DNA of 64,000 bases from assembly GCA_965279065.1 (NCBI GenBank), contig OZ257134.1:2728001-2792000 (forward strand), in the 5' to 3' direction. Shown piece after piece: positions 1-11,000 of this stretch (within the stretch, counting starts at the first letter, position 1; every line of letters starts with the position of its first letter). Position numbers and translations under genes: made by a program. A model generated the notes under the pieces. That model saw nothing but the letters and a program-made list of their open reading frames with translations. It ran no database searches and was not told the DNA's origin. The stretch is from JAKAXS01 sp965279065. Its GTDB lineage: Bacteria > Pseudomonadota > Alphaproteobacteria > Rhizobiales > Hyphomicrobiaceae.

Positions 1-378
1 ACAGCATTACTCCGATGAGCAGACTCGGTCGGTGATTGTACGGGGGCGCCGACTACGGCTGCGGCAATCACGGCTTCTGGGACTTAACAGACATCTCGCT
101 ATGACCGCTTAGCCAATTGCGGAAGTCGTCGACAGACCGCTTTGCTCATGCGATGCAACCCAACTTACGTCCGCTTCCTGGTACAGATCGGCTGGCGAGC
201 GCGTCCAGTGAAGGTCCCGTCACAGGGGCACCCTGCAGACATCTGCGAGCTCAGGCAACCCGCAGTGCCTGATACGAGCGCGATATACACTTGCGGACAT
301 GTTGGTCGTTGCCGGCGGGTGATCCAGCACGGCAAACGCGACGTCAGCTTTCGCTGAGGTCGCAGACACGGTTCGCGT
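1..378. other. Left-edge non-coding stretch
   Basis: No convincing gene is visible in the bases before the stop codon of jetD. Around 71-100 there is a phrase (cttctgggacttaacagac) that resembles a short motif seen again near 51,812 and 62,928, so this may be decayed intergenic repeat. The short open frames here have no ribosome-binding site and no recognisable product. Confidence 0.5.
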
Positions 379-1611
379 TCAAATGCGGTTGGGCATCTCA
401 CGCAACAGGCTTCCATGCCAGCATCGGAGACGCTCGACCCATACATCCATTGCGATACGTTCTTGCTCGAGCCGCCACGGCCCTTCTTCCATTAATTGCT
501 GGGCGCTATGCTCTGCGTCCGTCAGTCCCGCGTATGCTTGAGCTGGGCCGGGACGCGACGCGTCAGCCACCCAATAGGGCCGCAAGCCCATGGCGGTGTC
601 GGCATCCATGAAGGCCGTCTCCAGGTGGGAAAGCCCGGCGCGCCGGAGCGCAGCCACCATTTGAAAGCCTGCACGGTCGAGATCGCCCGCATAGAGCACC
701 GGAAGATCAGCGAGCCAGGAAGCGGCCGCTAACATGCGCACGGCGTCTCCTCGCCCGAAGATCGCGATAACGCCCGGCACCGGCGGTAAGGCACGAAACG
801 TCGCGGCGTTTTCAACGATGACCACGCCGACAAGTTGCGAGCTTATGGAACCGCGAACCGGCGAAGCCAACAGGGACGAAGCCGGTAGCGCGAAATGCGG
901 GTATGGAAGCAACGCCCCATCGAGATCGCGCAGCTCGAACAGCGCGGTCTCGTCGTCGACGAAGCCTAGCTTGCCAGCCCATCCTTTTGCGTCGGCGTTG
1001 CTGGCAACGCCGAGCGCGGCGAATATCGGCGTGAGGAGACTTCGGTTTTGCTCCAGGAACTTCGAGTGCATGCCCGCACAGGCCACCTCGCGCACGCGCA
1101 CGGAAGCGGGCTGGGTCAGGGGCACGAGCCTTATAAAGCGGCACAGAATGTCGAAGTCAGTGTCCGCCAGCGCCACGACCGCTGGCCAATAGTTAGCGAG
1201 AAGTACAAGACGAGGATCAAGTGCAGAAAGGCTTTCACAGCGTCGCTGCGCCGCCGACAGCTCTTCTGAACGCTGAAGCAGGCGGGCGACGTCTTCGACC
1301 GATGTCACGCGCGCATTGCGGGGAATGCGCACGCGGCCGAAATTGCGGGTCGGCCAATCCTCATAGTCGAGAGAGATACCCCCCGCAGTTTCCGCTGCCT
1401 GTTGCCACGTAAGCGCCCACTCACGCACGGCGGGGAAATTCTCGGCGAGATAGGCGGCAGTCAAGCCGGGTGTGGTTATGGCAAAGATTTCCGGAGAAGC
1501 GCCCGGGTCGCGCAGCGCGGCGCTGACCCAGCGGTCGAAGCGCTTCGCCATCCAGCGTTCGAGGTCGGTAGGCGATTTCCACCGCGTGATGGCATCAGGC
1601 GATGTTGTCAT
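379..1611 (-). CDS. jetD: Wadjet nuclease subunit JetD (TOPRIM)
   Basis: This is the DNA-cleaving subunit of a type I Wadjet system, which removes closed circular DNA such as plasmids. In the family, JetD nicks or cuts DNA bent and extruded by the JetABC SMC-like complex. The 410-residue protein has a variable N-terminal half and a C-terminal TOPRIM fold. The metal-binding glutamate is seen in VVIVENAA (about residue 267) and the Asp-X-Asp in YAGDLDRAG (about 310-312). The start ATG lies inside the end of jetC (17-bp overlap), as expected for a translationally coupled operon. It is the last gene of four. Length and order match the family; no truncation is seen. Confidence 0.93.
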   Translation of the reverse strand: MTTSPDAITRWKSPTDLERWMAKRFDRWVSAALRDPGASPEIFAITTPGLTAAYLAENFPAVREWALTWQQAAETAGGISLDYEDWPTRNFGRVRIPRNARVTSVEDVARLLQRSEELSAAQRRCESLSALDPRLVLLANYWPAVVALADTDFDILCRFIRLVPLTQPASVRVREVACAGMHSKFLEQNRSLLTPIFAALGVASNADAKGWAGKLGFVDDETALFELRDLDGALLPYPHFALPASSLLASPVRGSISSQLVGVVIVENAATFRALPPVPGVIAIFGRGDAVRMLAAASWLADLPVLYAGDLDRAGFQMVAALRRAGLSHLETAFMDADTAMGLRPYWVADASRPGPAQAYAGLTDAEHSAQQLMEEGPWRLEQERIAMDVWVERLRCWHGSLLREMPNRI

Positions 1612-4600
1612 TCAGCACGATCTCTTCCGATGCTTCGCCGGCCGCCACGCGCTCCAACGCTTCCCGCGTAAGCCCGGCAAGACGCTCATCAATCTGCGCA
1701 AGATCGAGCTCGGCGATGTCGATACCCGCCTCCTTGGCCATCGAGAGCGCGGAAGCCGCGGCTATGCTCTGGTTTTGCTGCACGAGGTCCTTGAGGTCAT
1801 GAACCGTGACGACCGTGCGGCGGTCTTTCGTATCGACAGCGAAGGCCCGCTCGATGTGGCGAGCGACGACAGCGAGATTCTTCGAGGGCATGGCGAAAAT
1901 CATCTGGAAGCCGAAGGCGCTGAAAAGCTGCAGCAACGCGCGGGTCGTGTCGTCGTGACTGTTCTTGAACGCCTCGTCGAGCATGAGGACGCAAAAAGAC
2001 TTGTGGCCCCCGGCTGGATGGACCATGCCGAACCGCCATGCCAGTCCAGCGGCCATGACAGTCATGGCGAGGCGTTCTTTCTGACCGCCTGAAGAGCCAG
2101 TCGCGCCGTCAAAGTCATTGATGATCGTTTCCGACCCGTCCGGATGCAGCTTGTATTCCTGCGCGACGAACGTGAACCAGCGGCGGCTGTCGAGCACCTC
2201 GCGCCGCCACGCCTGGTTCTCGGGAACATCCTTGACCTGGTCGATGAACCGCTTGGTCTTGGCGTAGCGGTCCTCGATATTGCTGTCGGTATTGCCGATC
2301 CAGTCCTCGGTGACTTGCTTCAACTCGCGGGTGAAGGCGAGGATGCGCTGCGACGGCGCGTCGTTTGGCCTGAACCGGATCCGCGAACCATGCAGAGGAT
2401 CGTAGGTGATGAAGCGCAGCGTTTCGTTAATGCCATCGACCGCGTGGCGTATCTCAAGGCGCTCTTTGTCGAGCTGCGTCTTGATATTGACGATGCCATG
2501 GTCGATCGCATCGGTCATCGCCTGTTGCAGACGCGCGCGGTGGCGTACAAGCTCGCGCCCTTCGATGTCGGCGCGCCGCTGCCGCCACTCGGCCCGCAGA
2601 CCCGTACCCTCCGTCTCTGCAATTCCGTTGACCGCCAACAGGGCGGACTCCGACGTAAAATCCCGGAGATACTCCGAGGCTTGGCGCGGAAGCGATGTCA
2701 GAATCTTGCCGCGCCGGTTCGCCTCCTTTTCCAGCGCGTCCTCTATGCCGGTGCGGATGGTCTCCCATGCACTCTCGCCCCGCTTCGCAAGCGGAGCGGG
2801 ATCGTCTTCGAAGATCGACGTGGCGACGCCAACCTGCTCGGCGATGCGCCTATACCCTCTCCAGGCCGAGAATGGCGTCCTGCGGCCTCGCAATTCCGCG
2901 ACGAGGGTTTCAAGGCGGCTCCGTTGGTTCTTAAACTCGTGGTCCTGCACGGCGAGGACATCGGCGCAGGCCTTGGCCGAGGCCTTGACCGCCGGGACTT
3001 CCGCCTGGGCTTTGGCCAGTGCGTTTGAGATGGCGGCGTAGTTCGGGTTCTTGGCCGTCGCCTGCTCGATCCATTCCTCGCGCTCTTTCATCTCGGTCTC
3101 GAGGCGATGAAGATCAACCGAGCTGAAGTCGCCCATCGACGTCGCAAAGTCGCGCATCTGGGTCGCTCCGATCACGAGCTTGTCGCGCCCGGAGCGCAGC
3201 GTTGTTTTTTCAGCGGTAAGCGTCTTATGCTGATCCTGGAGCCGTTTGATCTCACGGTTCAGAATGGCAATTCGCTCGGTCGTGTCCCAACCGAGCACAT
3301 AGGATGCCCTGTCGCCAATGTGCCGCCTGTCGTCCTTGACGTGCCGGTCGCCATCGCGGCTCTGCCCGGCCCTGGTAAGTGCGCGGCGCGCGCGCCGGAA
3401 ATGCTCATCGGCACTGACGAAGCACTCGTGATCGAAGCGGGTGTCGAGTACGCGGCGGACATAGCCGGCAAACTTGCTAGCGGGACGCACCTCGACCTTG
3501 CCGGCGACGCGGCTATCGCCATGCTTTGCTGGCCCTGGCGCGACGAGATCGATCCTGTCGTATTCCAGCTTGAGGCCGAGATGACGGGCATCGATCCAGC
3601 CCACGGCGCGCGCATAAAGAGATTCTTCGACAAGCAACCGGCGCGCTTGATTGGCGAGCAGGCGGTTGATAGCTCCTTCCCAACCCTCGCTCGCTGCCCG
3701 CGGCGTGACGCGCACGAGTTCACCGAAAAAAGGCAGGGCATCGGTGGCAACGCCGAGCGCCTCCGCGAGCTGCTCGCGGACCTCAATGTGATCGCGTGGC
3801 AAGTTGGAGCGCGACCGCTCGGCGGCGGCAAGGTCCGTCGTCGCCGTCGCGAGCGCCGCGTCCGCCACCGCCAGCTCGCCCGACAATTTGGTGAGGCCGA
3901 CCTCCATCGCCCCGGTCTGGGCGGGGATGCACTCGGCCGCCGTCCGAAGTCCGGCCTTTATGCGCTCCCATTGGTCCTTGGTATGCTGGGACTGCTCGAA
4001 TGAGACGCCGGTCGACAGTCCGAACCCGGAGAGGGTGACGAAAAGCTTTTTTAGGTCTGCGTCTACCCTTGCCATCAGGCTGGAGCGATCGTTGATTTCA
4101 CGCCGCCACTCGAGCACCTTTTGCCCGCCGAGGTCCCGCTCCTGCCGTTCAAGATCGCGGACACGCTGTTCGAGGCCCTCCAACAGCGCTGTGGCCGTCT
4201 CGCTTGCTTGCCGGGTTGCGGCGAGTTCGGTCTCGCGCCGTGCCACGTCACGCCGCACCGCGCGCGCCAGGACGGCAGTTTCCGCCTGCTTACGGAACGA
4301 GTGAAGCCGCCGCAGCTTCTCGGTTGCCGTATAGGACTGCTCGATATCGTCAATGTCGCGAATGATGCGCTGAAGCCTGGTTAGCTTTTGCTCGTCTTGC
4401 TTTACGGCCTGATAGGCTTCGTCGAGCGCGGCCGTGGACCGCACCAGCTCGTCGGCCGTGTCGGCAAGGCTCGACATCGGCAGAATGAGCTCGCGCATGA
4501 ACTCCGTTAGATTGTCGACGGACTTGGTGCCGATCGCGCGCTCGAAGAGGGCCCAAGCCTGTTTGGCATCCTCGATCCCGAAGCGGGCTGAGAGAGCCTC

Positions 4601-5236
4601 GCGATAGGCGGCAAAGGTCTCATAGACCGTCACGCCCTTATCGGCTAGCGCGCCTCGTATCGCGCGGGCTGTCTCAAAATGCGGAAAATCCGTGCCGATA
4701 TTCAAGGACTGCCGGGCGAGGATGTAGCGCTGCGTGTTGCCCTGCCCCTGCGCGTCGTATTGAACGAGGCGCGCCGCGGAAAGTGTGCGTCCGTCGCGGT
4801 CGGAGAAATTACCGACAATGGCCATGAACTTTCGGTCTTCGTACCGGCGCAGAACGTGGAATTCGTTGCGGCCATCCTGCTGCACCTTGCCGATCACACC
4901 CTGATAGTAGGTTCGGATATCGCGATCCCGCTTGCGCGAGTCTGGCACTGTCGCGTCATTGAAGCTCGGCTCCTGAGCGATCAGCATGCGAAACGCGTCT
5001 ATCGCCGTGGTTTTGCCGACACCGTTGCGCCCGGTGAAGATGGCTCCCCCGCGGTTAAACTGGAGGACGGACGGCGGGCCGTCATAGCTGCCGAAGTTCT
5101 GGATCTGGAGCTCGTTCAGTCGGAAGCCGGCTTTTCCGGATGGGGCGACATCGGCGGCTTGAATTTCGCCGTCTTCCACCAAGGCCTCCGCCATAGCGAG
5201 CGGCGCGCCATCTTCGGCTGTGGCGCTACTCACCAT
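1595..5236 (-). CDS. jetC: Wadjet SMC-like ATPase JetC
   Basis: JetC is the SMC/MukB-like ATPase motor that extrudes DNA loops in Wadjet. The N-terminal Walker A reads GRNGVGKTT (about residues 69-77 from the start chosen here). Long helical, charge-rich coiled-coil segments follow. The C-terminal head carries an ABC signature-like TGSSGGQKE and the Walker B FCVLMLDEAF. An upstream in-frame ATG at 5326 would overlap jetB by 101 bases. The ATG at 5236 is preferred because GGAG lies six bases upstream and it leaves only an 11-base overlap with jetB. The product is then about 1213 residues, usual for JetC. It works with the kleisin JetA and the JetB subunit encoded upstream. Confidence 0.93.
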   Translation of the reverse strand: MVSSATAEDGAPLAMAEALVEDGEIQAADVAPSGKAGFRLNELQIQNFGSYDGPPSVLQFNRGGAIFTGRNGVGKTTAIDAFRMLIAQEPSFNDATVPDSRKRDRDIRTYYQGVIGKVQQDGRNEFHVLRRYEDRKFMAIVGNFSDRDGRTLSAARLVQYDAQGQGNTQRYILARQSLNIGTDFPHFETARAIRGALADKGVTVYETFAAYREALSARFGIEDAKQAWALFERAIGTKSVDNLTEFMRELILPMSSLADTADELVRSTAALDEAYQAVKQDEQKLTRLQRIIRDIDDIEQSYTATEKLRRLHSFRKQAETAVLARAVRRDVARRETELAATRQASETATALLEGLEQRVRDLERQERDLGGQKVLEWRREINDRSSLMARVDADLKKLFVTLSGFGLSTGVSFEQSQHTKDQWERIKAGLRTAAECIPAQTGAMEVGLTKLSGELAVADAALATATTDLAAAERSRSNLPRDHIEVREQLAEALGVATDALPFFGELVRVTPRAASEGWEGAINRLLANQARRLLVEESLYARAVGWIDARHLGLKLEYDRIDLVAPGPAKHGDSRVAGKVEVRPASKFAGYVRRVLDTRFDHECFVSADEHFRRARRALTRAGQSRDGDRHVKDDRRHIGDRASYVLGWDTTERIAILNREIKRLQDQHKTLTAEKTTLRSGRDKLVIGATQMRDFATSMGDFSSVDLHRLETEMKEREEWIEQATAKNPNYAAISNALAKAQAEVPAVKASAKACADVLAVQDHEFKNQRSRLETLVAELRGRRTPFSAWRGYRRIAEQVGVATSIFEDDPAPLAKRGESAWETIRTGIEDALEKEANRRGKILTSLPRQASEYLRDFTSESALLAVNGIAETEGTGLRAEWRQRRADIEGRELVRHRARLQQAMTDAIDHGIVNIKTQLDKERLEIRHAVDGINETLRFITYDPLHGSRIRFRPNDAPSQRILAFTRELKQVTEDWIGNTDSNIEDRYAKTKRFIDQVKDVPENQAWRREVLDSRRWFTFVAQEYKLHPDGSETIINDFDGATGSSGGQKERLAMTVMAAGLAWRFGMVHPAGGHKSFCVLMLDEAFKNSHDDTTRALLQLFSAFGFQMIFAMPSKNLAVVARHIERAFAVDTKDRRTVVTVHDLKDLVQQNQSIAAASALSMAKEAGIDIAELDLAQIDERLAGLTREALERVAAGEASEEIVLNDNIA

Positions 5237-5873
5237 CGGCATCTCCGAGCGGCCCATCCTCTTCTGAGGCCGGCCCCGATTCCAGAAGTTCGCCGATAAG
5301 CCCGCTGAAGCGTTCGAGTTCGTCACGTGGGACCATGACCAGCAGCATCAATTGCGGTTGGATCGCGGGCTGACCGCTGAGCTGGGTCTCTTCGATTAAC
5401 CCGTAGTCCTTAAACTTCTTAAGGGCCGCGTCGATGCGTCCGGTCAGGGCCGCCTCGTTGTTCTTTTGAACATCGGGTTGCAGGTTGATGATGGCGTCCT
5501 GAATTTCGCTGCGTAGGATAGCCTGGTCGAAAATGCCCATGCTGGCCGCCGCATTGAGCTTGTCGTGCAGATACGCCAGCACCTGACTTTCGAGGAAACT
5601 CAGAGCGCGGGAATGCAACAAGGCCGGAAGCACGGCCCTGCCCTTGTCCTGTGACCGCCGTTCGCGAGCGCTCTCGCTCATTTGCCGAAGTAAGGCGATG
5701 CGGTAGTCGCTGTGAACCACCAGCTCCACCCCAATCTCGTCGAACCATCTGCCGAGGTGGTCGCGCCCGAGGAGTAGCTGCTTCCACAAGTCCGGATCGT
5801 CTTCTTCGCGGAGCGGCCCGGCAAGCAGCCGCACCTTGACGTGCTCGGTCGCCACTGGCGCTTCGCTAGCCAT
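5226..5873 (-). CDS. jetB: Wadjet MukE-like subunit JetB
   Basis: JetB is the KITE/MukE-like winged-helix subunit that binds the kleisin JetA. The 215-residue protein is largely helical with two probable winged-helix domains and ends in an acidic tail. It has no catalytic motif, as expected. The frame is open up to 5966, but the ATG at 5873 is better: GGAGAGA is placed just upstream, and the ATG overlaps the jetA stop codon by eight bases. Assignment rests mainly on operon position between unmistakable jetA-like and jetC genes and on size, since the family diverges strongly in sequence. Confidence 0.88.
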   Translation of the reverse strand: MASEAPVATEHVKVRLLAGPLREEDDPDLWKQLLLGRDHLGRWFDEIGVELVVHSDYRIALLRQMSESARERRSQDKGRAVLPALLHSRALSFLESQVLAYLHDKLNAAASMGIFDQAILRSEIQDAIINLQPDVQKNNEAALTGRIDAALKKFKDYGLIEETQLSGQPAIQPQLMLLVMVPRDELERFSGLIGELLESGPASEEDGPLGDADGE

Positions 5874-7605
5874 GAATCTCTCCGGCTCCGTTCGCGCGAC
5901 CATTGCCCGCCACTGCGCGTTGCGGCGGGCTAGACGGGGTGGCACGACCAATAAGCCGTTCGACAACGGCCTTCATGCCGGCAGCTTCCAATTCCGCCCA
6001 CGTGCCTTCCTCGGCGAGGTCGTCGTCCGGCAGCAGGCAGCTTATCGCCTCGATGCCTTGGCCGGGCTCGCCCGTTTCCAGAAAGACCGGATCGAAGAAC
6101 GTGCACGTGCGCTGGCCAAGCGGATCTTCGAATTCGTCGATCAAGCGCGTGGCGGCGATGAGATTGGGATCGAATCGCGACGGGACGTGCTGCACGGCCA
6201 TCTCGATGAAGGCGTTGAGCTCGAAAAGACCGAACTTGAGAGCAAAGAGGTGCAGAACCTCGCTTAGTCGCACCTCGGCGCGCCCGGACTTCATCCGGGC
6301 CAGCGCGATTCTGAGCTTCAGCTGCTCTTCAGCCACATAGGTCTGGCGCCGCATATCCCTTTTGAAGGCTTCGGCATCCGCCTTCTCATCGGCGCCGTGC
6401 ACCGCGGGGGCAACCTTTGATCTTTTGGCCATATTGGTGGGAAACCGGATGTCCGCCGTCGGATGCGGCTTCAATGCGTTTCCAGGAAGCACAATCCCGA
6501 TGCCCTGCAAGCGCCGGTCGCGCGGCGAGGGCTTGATGCGATCACGCAGCTCGATGAACCGCTTGGCGAGCGTACGATGCGTCCTGCTGACGGCACGCAT
6601 CTCGTCGATGTCCTCACGCACGACGATGCCGCGGAGCTGCTCGTAGTAGCCCATAAACTCGCTGTCGATACGGCGCGAGCGGTCGAAGAAGCTTTCCACT
6701 GCACCGTCGAACCGCGCGGGCATTTTGCCAGCGGCGATGAAGCGCCGGTAGATTGCAGGGTGCCCCTTCAGCTCCTCCACCTTGCGGCGTGTTGCCGAGC
6801 GCAGCTGGTCATCGGTCAGCAATTGCCGGAAGGCGTCGAGCGAGGCGAACTCGTCGGTCTCGCGAACCTTGTCCTCCTCGCTGAAGACGAGATCGAGCAA
6901 CTGGCCCTTGGGGCCATCGGATGTCATGACGAGATCCTGCGTCGCCGACCTGTGGCGTGCCACGAGCTCGCGCACCTGATCGAGGTCGGCGCCGATTGCG
7001 CCGTGTATGCGCAGCAGCTCTTCAAAGCCAGCGACGATTTCGCGCTCGGGCAGCGGCTCGACCTGTCCGGTCCGCTCGATCGTGGCAATCTCCTTTTCGG
7101 CGCGCGCGATCTGCTCTTTGAGGTCTCTGATTCTACGGTCTGGAACGCCGCTCGTGCGCGCGGCAAGATCGTTTGCGAGATCAATGAACCGTTTTAGCCG
7201 GCTCTCGGTGGATACGGAGCGCCCGGCTTCGATCGAGGCGAGCAGCGTGTGTGCCTCGCGGCCGGAAGATGTCAGGCGGTAGAATTTCAAGCCGGAGCGG
7301 TCGACGTGGACCGAGAACCAATGCGGGCCGCGCAAGGTCGACCACTGGTTCAGATAGTGTTTCGGATCATCCTGAAGACGCGCGTCGCCATCTTGGGAAA
7401 GATCGAGCTCTCGCGCCGCCACGAGTAGCTGCTCGAGTGCCGCGCAAAGCTGGTCTTCCGTCGCCTCGCTGACTTCAGGATTGATGAAGCAAATTCTCGC
7501 CAGCGACGCGGCGATAGGGAAGCGCGGCGACGAAAAAATTCTGAGGACCGCGCTGTTCGCATACAAAAAGTCGATGGTCTTCAGTGTCTCCAGCACTTCG
7601 CCCAT
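5866..7605 (-). CDS. jetA: Wadjet kleisin subunit JetA
   Basis: JetA is the MukF-like kleisin that bridges the two ATPase heads of JetC. The 579-residue protein starts with a winged-helix-like region (GEVLETLKTIDFLYANSAVLRI) and continues as a mostly helical protein with a predicted coiled coil around residues 150-190. Its start has a clear ribosome-binding site (GGAAGG). It is the first gene of the operon, and the stop overlaps the jetB start. Length fits the family. No obvious promoter could be assigned in the 430 bases upstream. Confidence 0.9.
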   Translation of the reverse strand: MGEVLETLKTIDFLYANSAVLRIFSSPRFPIAASLARICFINPEVSEATEDQLCAALEQLLVAARELDLSQDGDARLQDDPKHYLNQWSTLRGPHWFSVHVDRSGLKFYRLTSSGREAHTLLASIEAGRSVSTESRLKRFIDLANDLAARTSGVPDRRIRDLKEQIARAEKEIATIERTGQVEPLPEREIVAGFEELLRIHGAIGADLDQVRELVARHRSATQDLVMTSDGPKGQLLDLVFSEEDKVRETDEFASLDAFRQLLTDDQLRSATRRKVEELKGHPAIYRRFIAAGKMPARFDGAVESFFDRSRRIDSEFMGYYEQLRGIVVREDIDEMRAVSRTHRTLAKRFIELRDRIKPSPRDRRLQGIGIVLPGNALKPHPTADIRFPTNMAKRSKVAPAVHGADEKADAEAFKRDMRRQTYVAEEQLKLRIALARMKSGRAEVRLSEVLHLFALKFGLFELNAFIEMAVQHVPSRFDPNLIAATRLIDEFEDPLGQRTCTFFDPVFLETGEPGQGIEAISCLLPDDDLAEEGTWAELEAAGMKAVVERLIGRATPSSPPQRAVAGNGRANGAGEIHG

Positions 7606-8038
7606 GCTTCACCTTCCAGCACAATCACCCACGGAGAACATACAAAGAACGGCGCGAGCCGTCGAGGAAATCAAGCTGCGGGTCCTAGAGATCAACAAGA
7701 AGATGATCCGAAAGCATGGGTCGTGCGCAATTTGCAGCGCAGAGGGTTCGCTCAAATATACAAACGATGATCCCATGAGCGCGTCATGCGCTTGTCTCGA
7801 CGAGCGAAAGTGCACAGCAAGTCCGCCTTGGCGGGAACTGCCGACGTCCCATGCTGACGTGCCCATAGTGTTCGCCCTGCGTCCTGCGATAGCAACTTTC
7901 TCGGCATTGCAACGACAGCGACGTTCCAATTGAGGTCATTTCAGATGTGGTCAGCACCTAATAAATGATCGCCGACGAAGGTCCGCTTGTGGAGGTGAAC
8001 CGGCCGGTAAGTCGCGCCGGGCCGGCGCAACGGCTCCT
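7606..8038. other. Spacer between jetA and the PHP-ATPase gene
   Basis: About 430 bases lie upstream of the Wadjet operon. The open frames here have no ribosome-binding site or recognisable product. A GC palindrome (GCGCCGGGCCGGCGC, 8014-8028) sits 11 bases past the stop of the next gene. It lacks a T-run and is not a typical terminator. The jetA promoter must lie here but was not resolved. Confidence 0.5.
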
Positions 8039-11000
8039 TTACGAGGCGAAGTATTTCGCTTCGCGATTGTCGAAGGCCGGCCGCGTCCCTTCCAACACGT
8101 CCACCAGGTAGCGGTTGATCGCCGGGGACTCGATCGCGCCCATCGTGTAGATCACCTCATTGCCGGCCGCGCGATCAATATGTGCGTGGATGATTTGCTC
8201 GGCATCACACACCACGGCGATGTTGGGGCTGTGCGTTACCATGATGATTTGCCGCCGCTTCTTCACGTCCTTGATCACTGGAATAAGCAGTTTGTAGACG
8301 GTCTGACTGTCCAAATTCTCTTCCGGCTGGTCCACAATAATGGGCTTGTGGCTCTTGTCGACAAGCAGATAGAAAACGAGCAGCAGGGTGCCGCGCTCGC
8401 CCGGGGAAAGATGGCTTAGATCTTTCCCGTCGAGCTTGAGTGAGTATTCGGGCTCCAGATACCCAAGTCCCCACAGGAAGTCGTACAGCGCCTTCACGTC
8501 GACATTCTTGCGCAGTTGGCTTGCGATGCTCATAGGCGATTGCTGCGCCGTCCGCATGTCATGTTCAAGGTGCGACACGATCTTGTCGATGTAGCTCAGC
8601 GCCTCTTCATCTGTGTTGACGTCGAATTCACCACCGATCTCGTCGAGCGCGGTCCCCTTTTCCTTCCGGTAGAAGGAGCCGCCCACGTTCGCTGAAATGT
8701 ACTTGTCGAAGAGTTCGCCCGCGAGATTGCGGACGATGATGCTGCTCTCAAACGTCAGCTTGAACCCTTCCTTAATGACCACACTCGAGCTGATGAGCTC
8801 CTGCACGGCGGCGAACATTGCCTTGTAGACGTCGCGTATCGCGGCGATGCTTTTGTGAATTCCCCTTGCGATCTCGCGGCGCTGCAAACGCAGCTTGTCG
8901 ATATCTGTCGGCAGCCCGGTCCGTAGATAGGCAAGTTGCGCCTCATAGCCCTTCAGCGTGTCGGCCTTCTCCGGCGACCCCTCGATGAGCGCGGCCTTCT
9001 CGTTCCACGCCCGAAGAGCTTCGTTGTATTCCTGGAACCGTTTGTTTGGTGCATCGAGCTGGCCCTGCAGAGCCGTGATCCGCTCAAGGCACGCCGCTTT
9101 CTGCAAAGGCAGGCTGTCTGGTGCACCGCCATCTAGAACGGCGTCAACCGCGGTCTTCTCTTCCATAAGCTTCTTGCGCGCGGCAACCAACATCGACTTG
9201 TCGATCGTGACCGCAACGAGCTTACCGAGCTCCAGGCCCAGGCGCTGCAGATCATCAGATGTTTCGCGACCCAGCCGCGCGTACTCGCTTCCGAAAGTAT
9301 CGATCTTGCCTTCGATCTTTCCGGCGAGCGCGATCTTTTCGGCGAGCGCCTTCTGTAACTCTCGCTTCTCGGTCGTCTCACTGTCGATCCGGTTGAGGGT
9401 CGCGCGCTCCTCGCCGAGCTTCGATGCGATCGCATCGAAAGCAGCCTTTTGCTCGGCGCCTACTTCGCTCGGTTGTTCCACCTTTGTGGGCGCGATGTCT
9501 TTGTGAGCTTTTAGCTCCTGCTGCTTTTCCGCGAGCAGCGCCTCGATCCGCGCCCGATAGTCCGGCGTAGACTTCTCTTCCGAGCGAACCAGATCCGTGT
9601 TCACGCGCGAGATCTCCCGCCGCGCGTTGGCGATCTGGACCTTGAGCTCCTCGGTCTTGTACTCAATCAGCTCATCCAGCGTGTGCTTGCCCAGGCGATC
9701 GGCTTCGCTGATATGCGAGAAGATGACTTTGCGAAGTTCAGCCTGGAATTCGCTCTGCTGCCCGGGCTCTGTCTCGGTGCACACTTTCTCAAGATAGGTC
9801 TGCGGTATGTATCGCACGCGCTCGACACCGTTGGGATCAGGTTTGGCATTCAAGCGAAGCGTGGTCTCCGTTCCGTCTGCCCACAACGCCCGCACCTCGA
9901 ATTGCTTGGCGAGTTTACCGCTGCGTTCGCAGAACCGGTGCTTCACAAGGAAGGAAAAGTGATCGGGATCGCAATGCGTGTTGCCCGCCAGCGCCAGAAT
10001 ATCTGCGAGGGCACTCTTGCCGCTCCCCTTGTTGCCGATGATGGCCACCATGTCCGCATTCAACGGAACGTCGCACGCGAACCACTTATCCGGCGTGTCG
10101 GCGTCCCCGCTACGAGTGATCTGTAGCCGGTCGATAAAGCGCGTCGCGTTGTTCCGAACCTCCTCCAACTTCGGCGGACAGGCCCCGATGAAGATCCGGT
10201 CCTCCGGCTCGTGCAAGATCTGACGAAGTCCGGCGAACGTCGGATCGGCCTTGATCCAGCAGTATTTGTCGGTCGGTTGGGACTTGTGGTCTTTCAGCCT
10301 TCCCAGCTCGTCGTTGACATTGTGCGAGTCGCTGCCCTTCACGCAGGGCTTCCTCACGCCAAACCATTCCCGGAACTGCTGTTCCGTGTATGTCGGATGC
10401 TTCCACAAGAAGAAGTCCGCCTGATTCTTGTTGGAAGAGCCCAGCATGTCAGCGTCGCGGATCAGATTTAGTTTGAGCAGCTGATCCGTCTTTGGATCGA
10501 TGCCATCGATGCCGCCGTACTCATCATAAGGCAGCCAGACGAGGAAGCGGTCGCGGAAGTTGCCGTCCGCCTTCAGCCGCTTGAGAATGTCGTTGAAGTC
10601 CACCTGGACGCTGTTGAGCAAGAACGCGCTGTCCGCATAACGGCCACCGATCGAGCTGCCGTTCACCTGTTGCGTCTTAAGAAAATTCTCGATGTCCTCC
10701 GCAGGCAATTCCGGATCGAAGATGAGATGAAAGTTCAGGCGCTGTCCGGACTTCCCGTGCTTGTTCATCAGCACGTTGGTCATGCGGCACTCCACGACCG
10801 GGAGCAGCACCTTTGACCTCAACTTTTCGAGCGCGTCGCGGTACGCCGCGTTCCCTTCGGTGTCGCCGGCCGGATCAGCCAGACGACGAACGACCTCGCG
10901 GTAGCCCGCGACAGAGAAATAGTCGTTTACGCCGATGACGTCGCAGTCGGCATTCCCGAGTTGGATAATGAACTGATTGTAGTCGCCCTTGAAGCCATCG

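Noticed and set aside
2144..4003. Long open frames on the plus strand opposite jetC (294 and 298 codons).
   Set aside because: They are antisense to a gene with intact ATPase motifs, have no ribosome-binding site or recognisable family, and are explained by high GC codon bias.
5237..5326. Upstream start for jetC.
   Set aside because: Would give a 101-base overlap with jetB; the ATG at 5236 has a better ribosome-binding site.
8014..8028. GCGCCGGGCCGGCGC palindrome as terminator of the PHP-ATPase gene.
   Set aside because: Practically no loop and no T-run on the minus strand.
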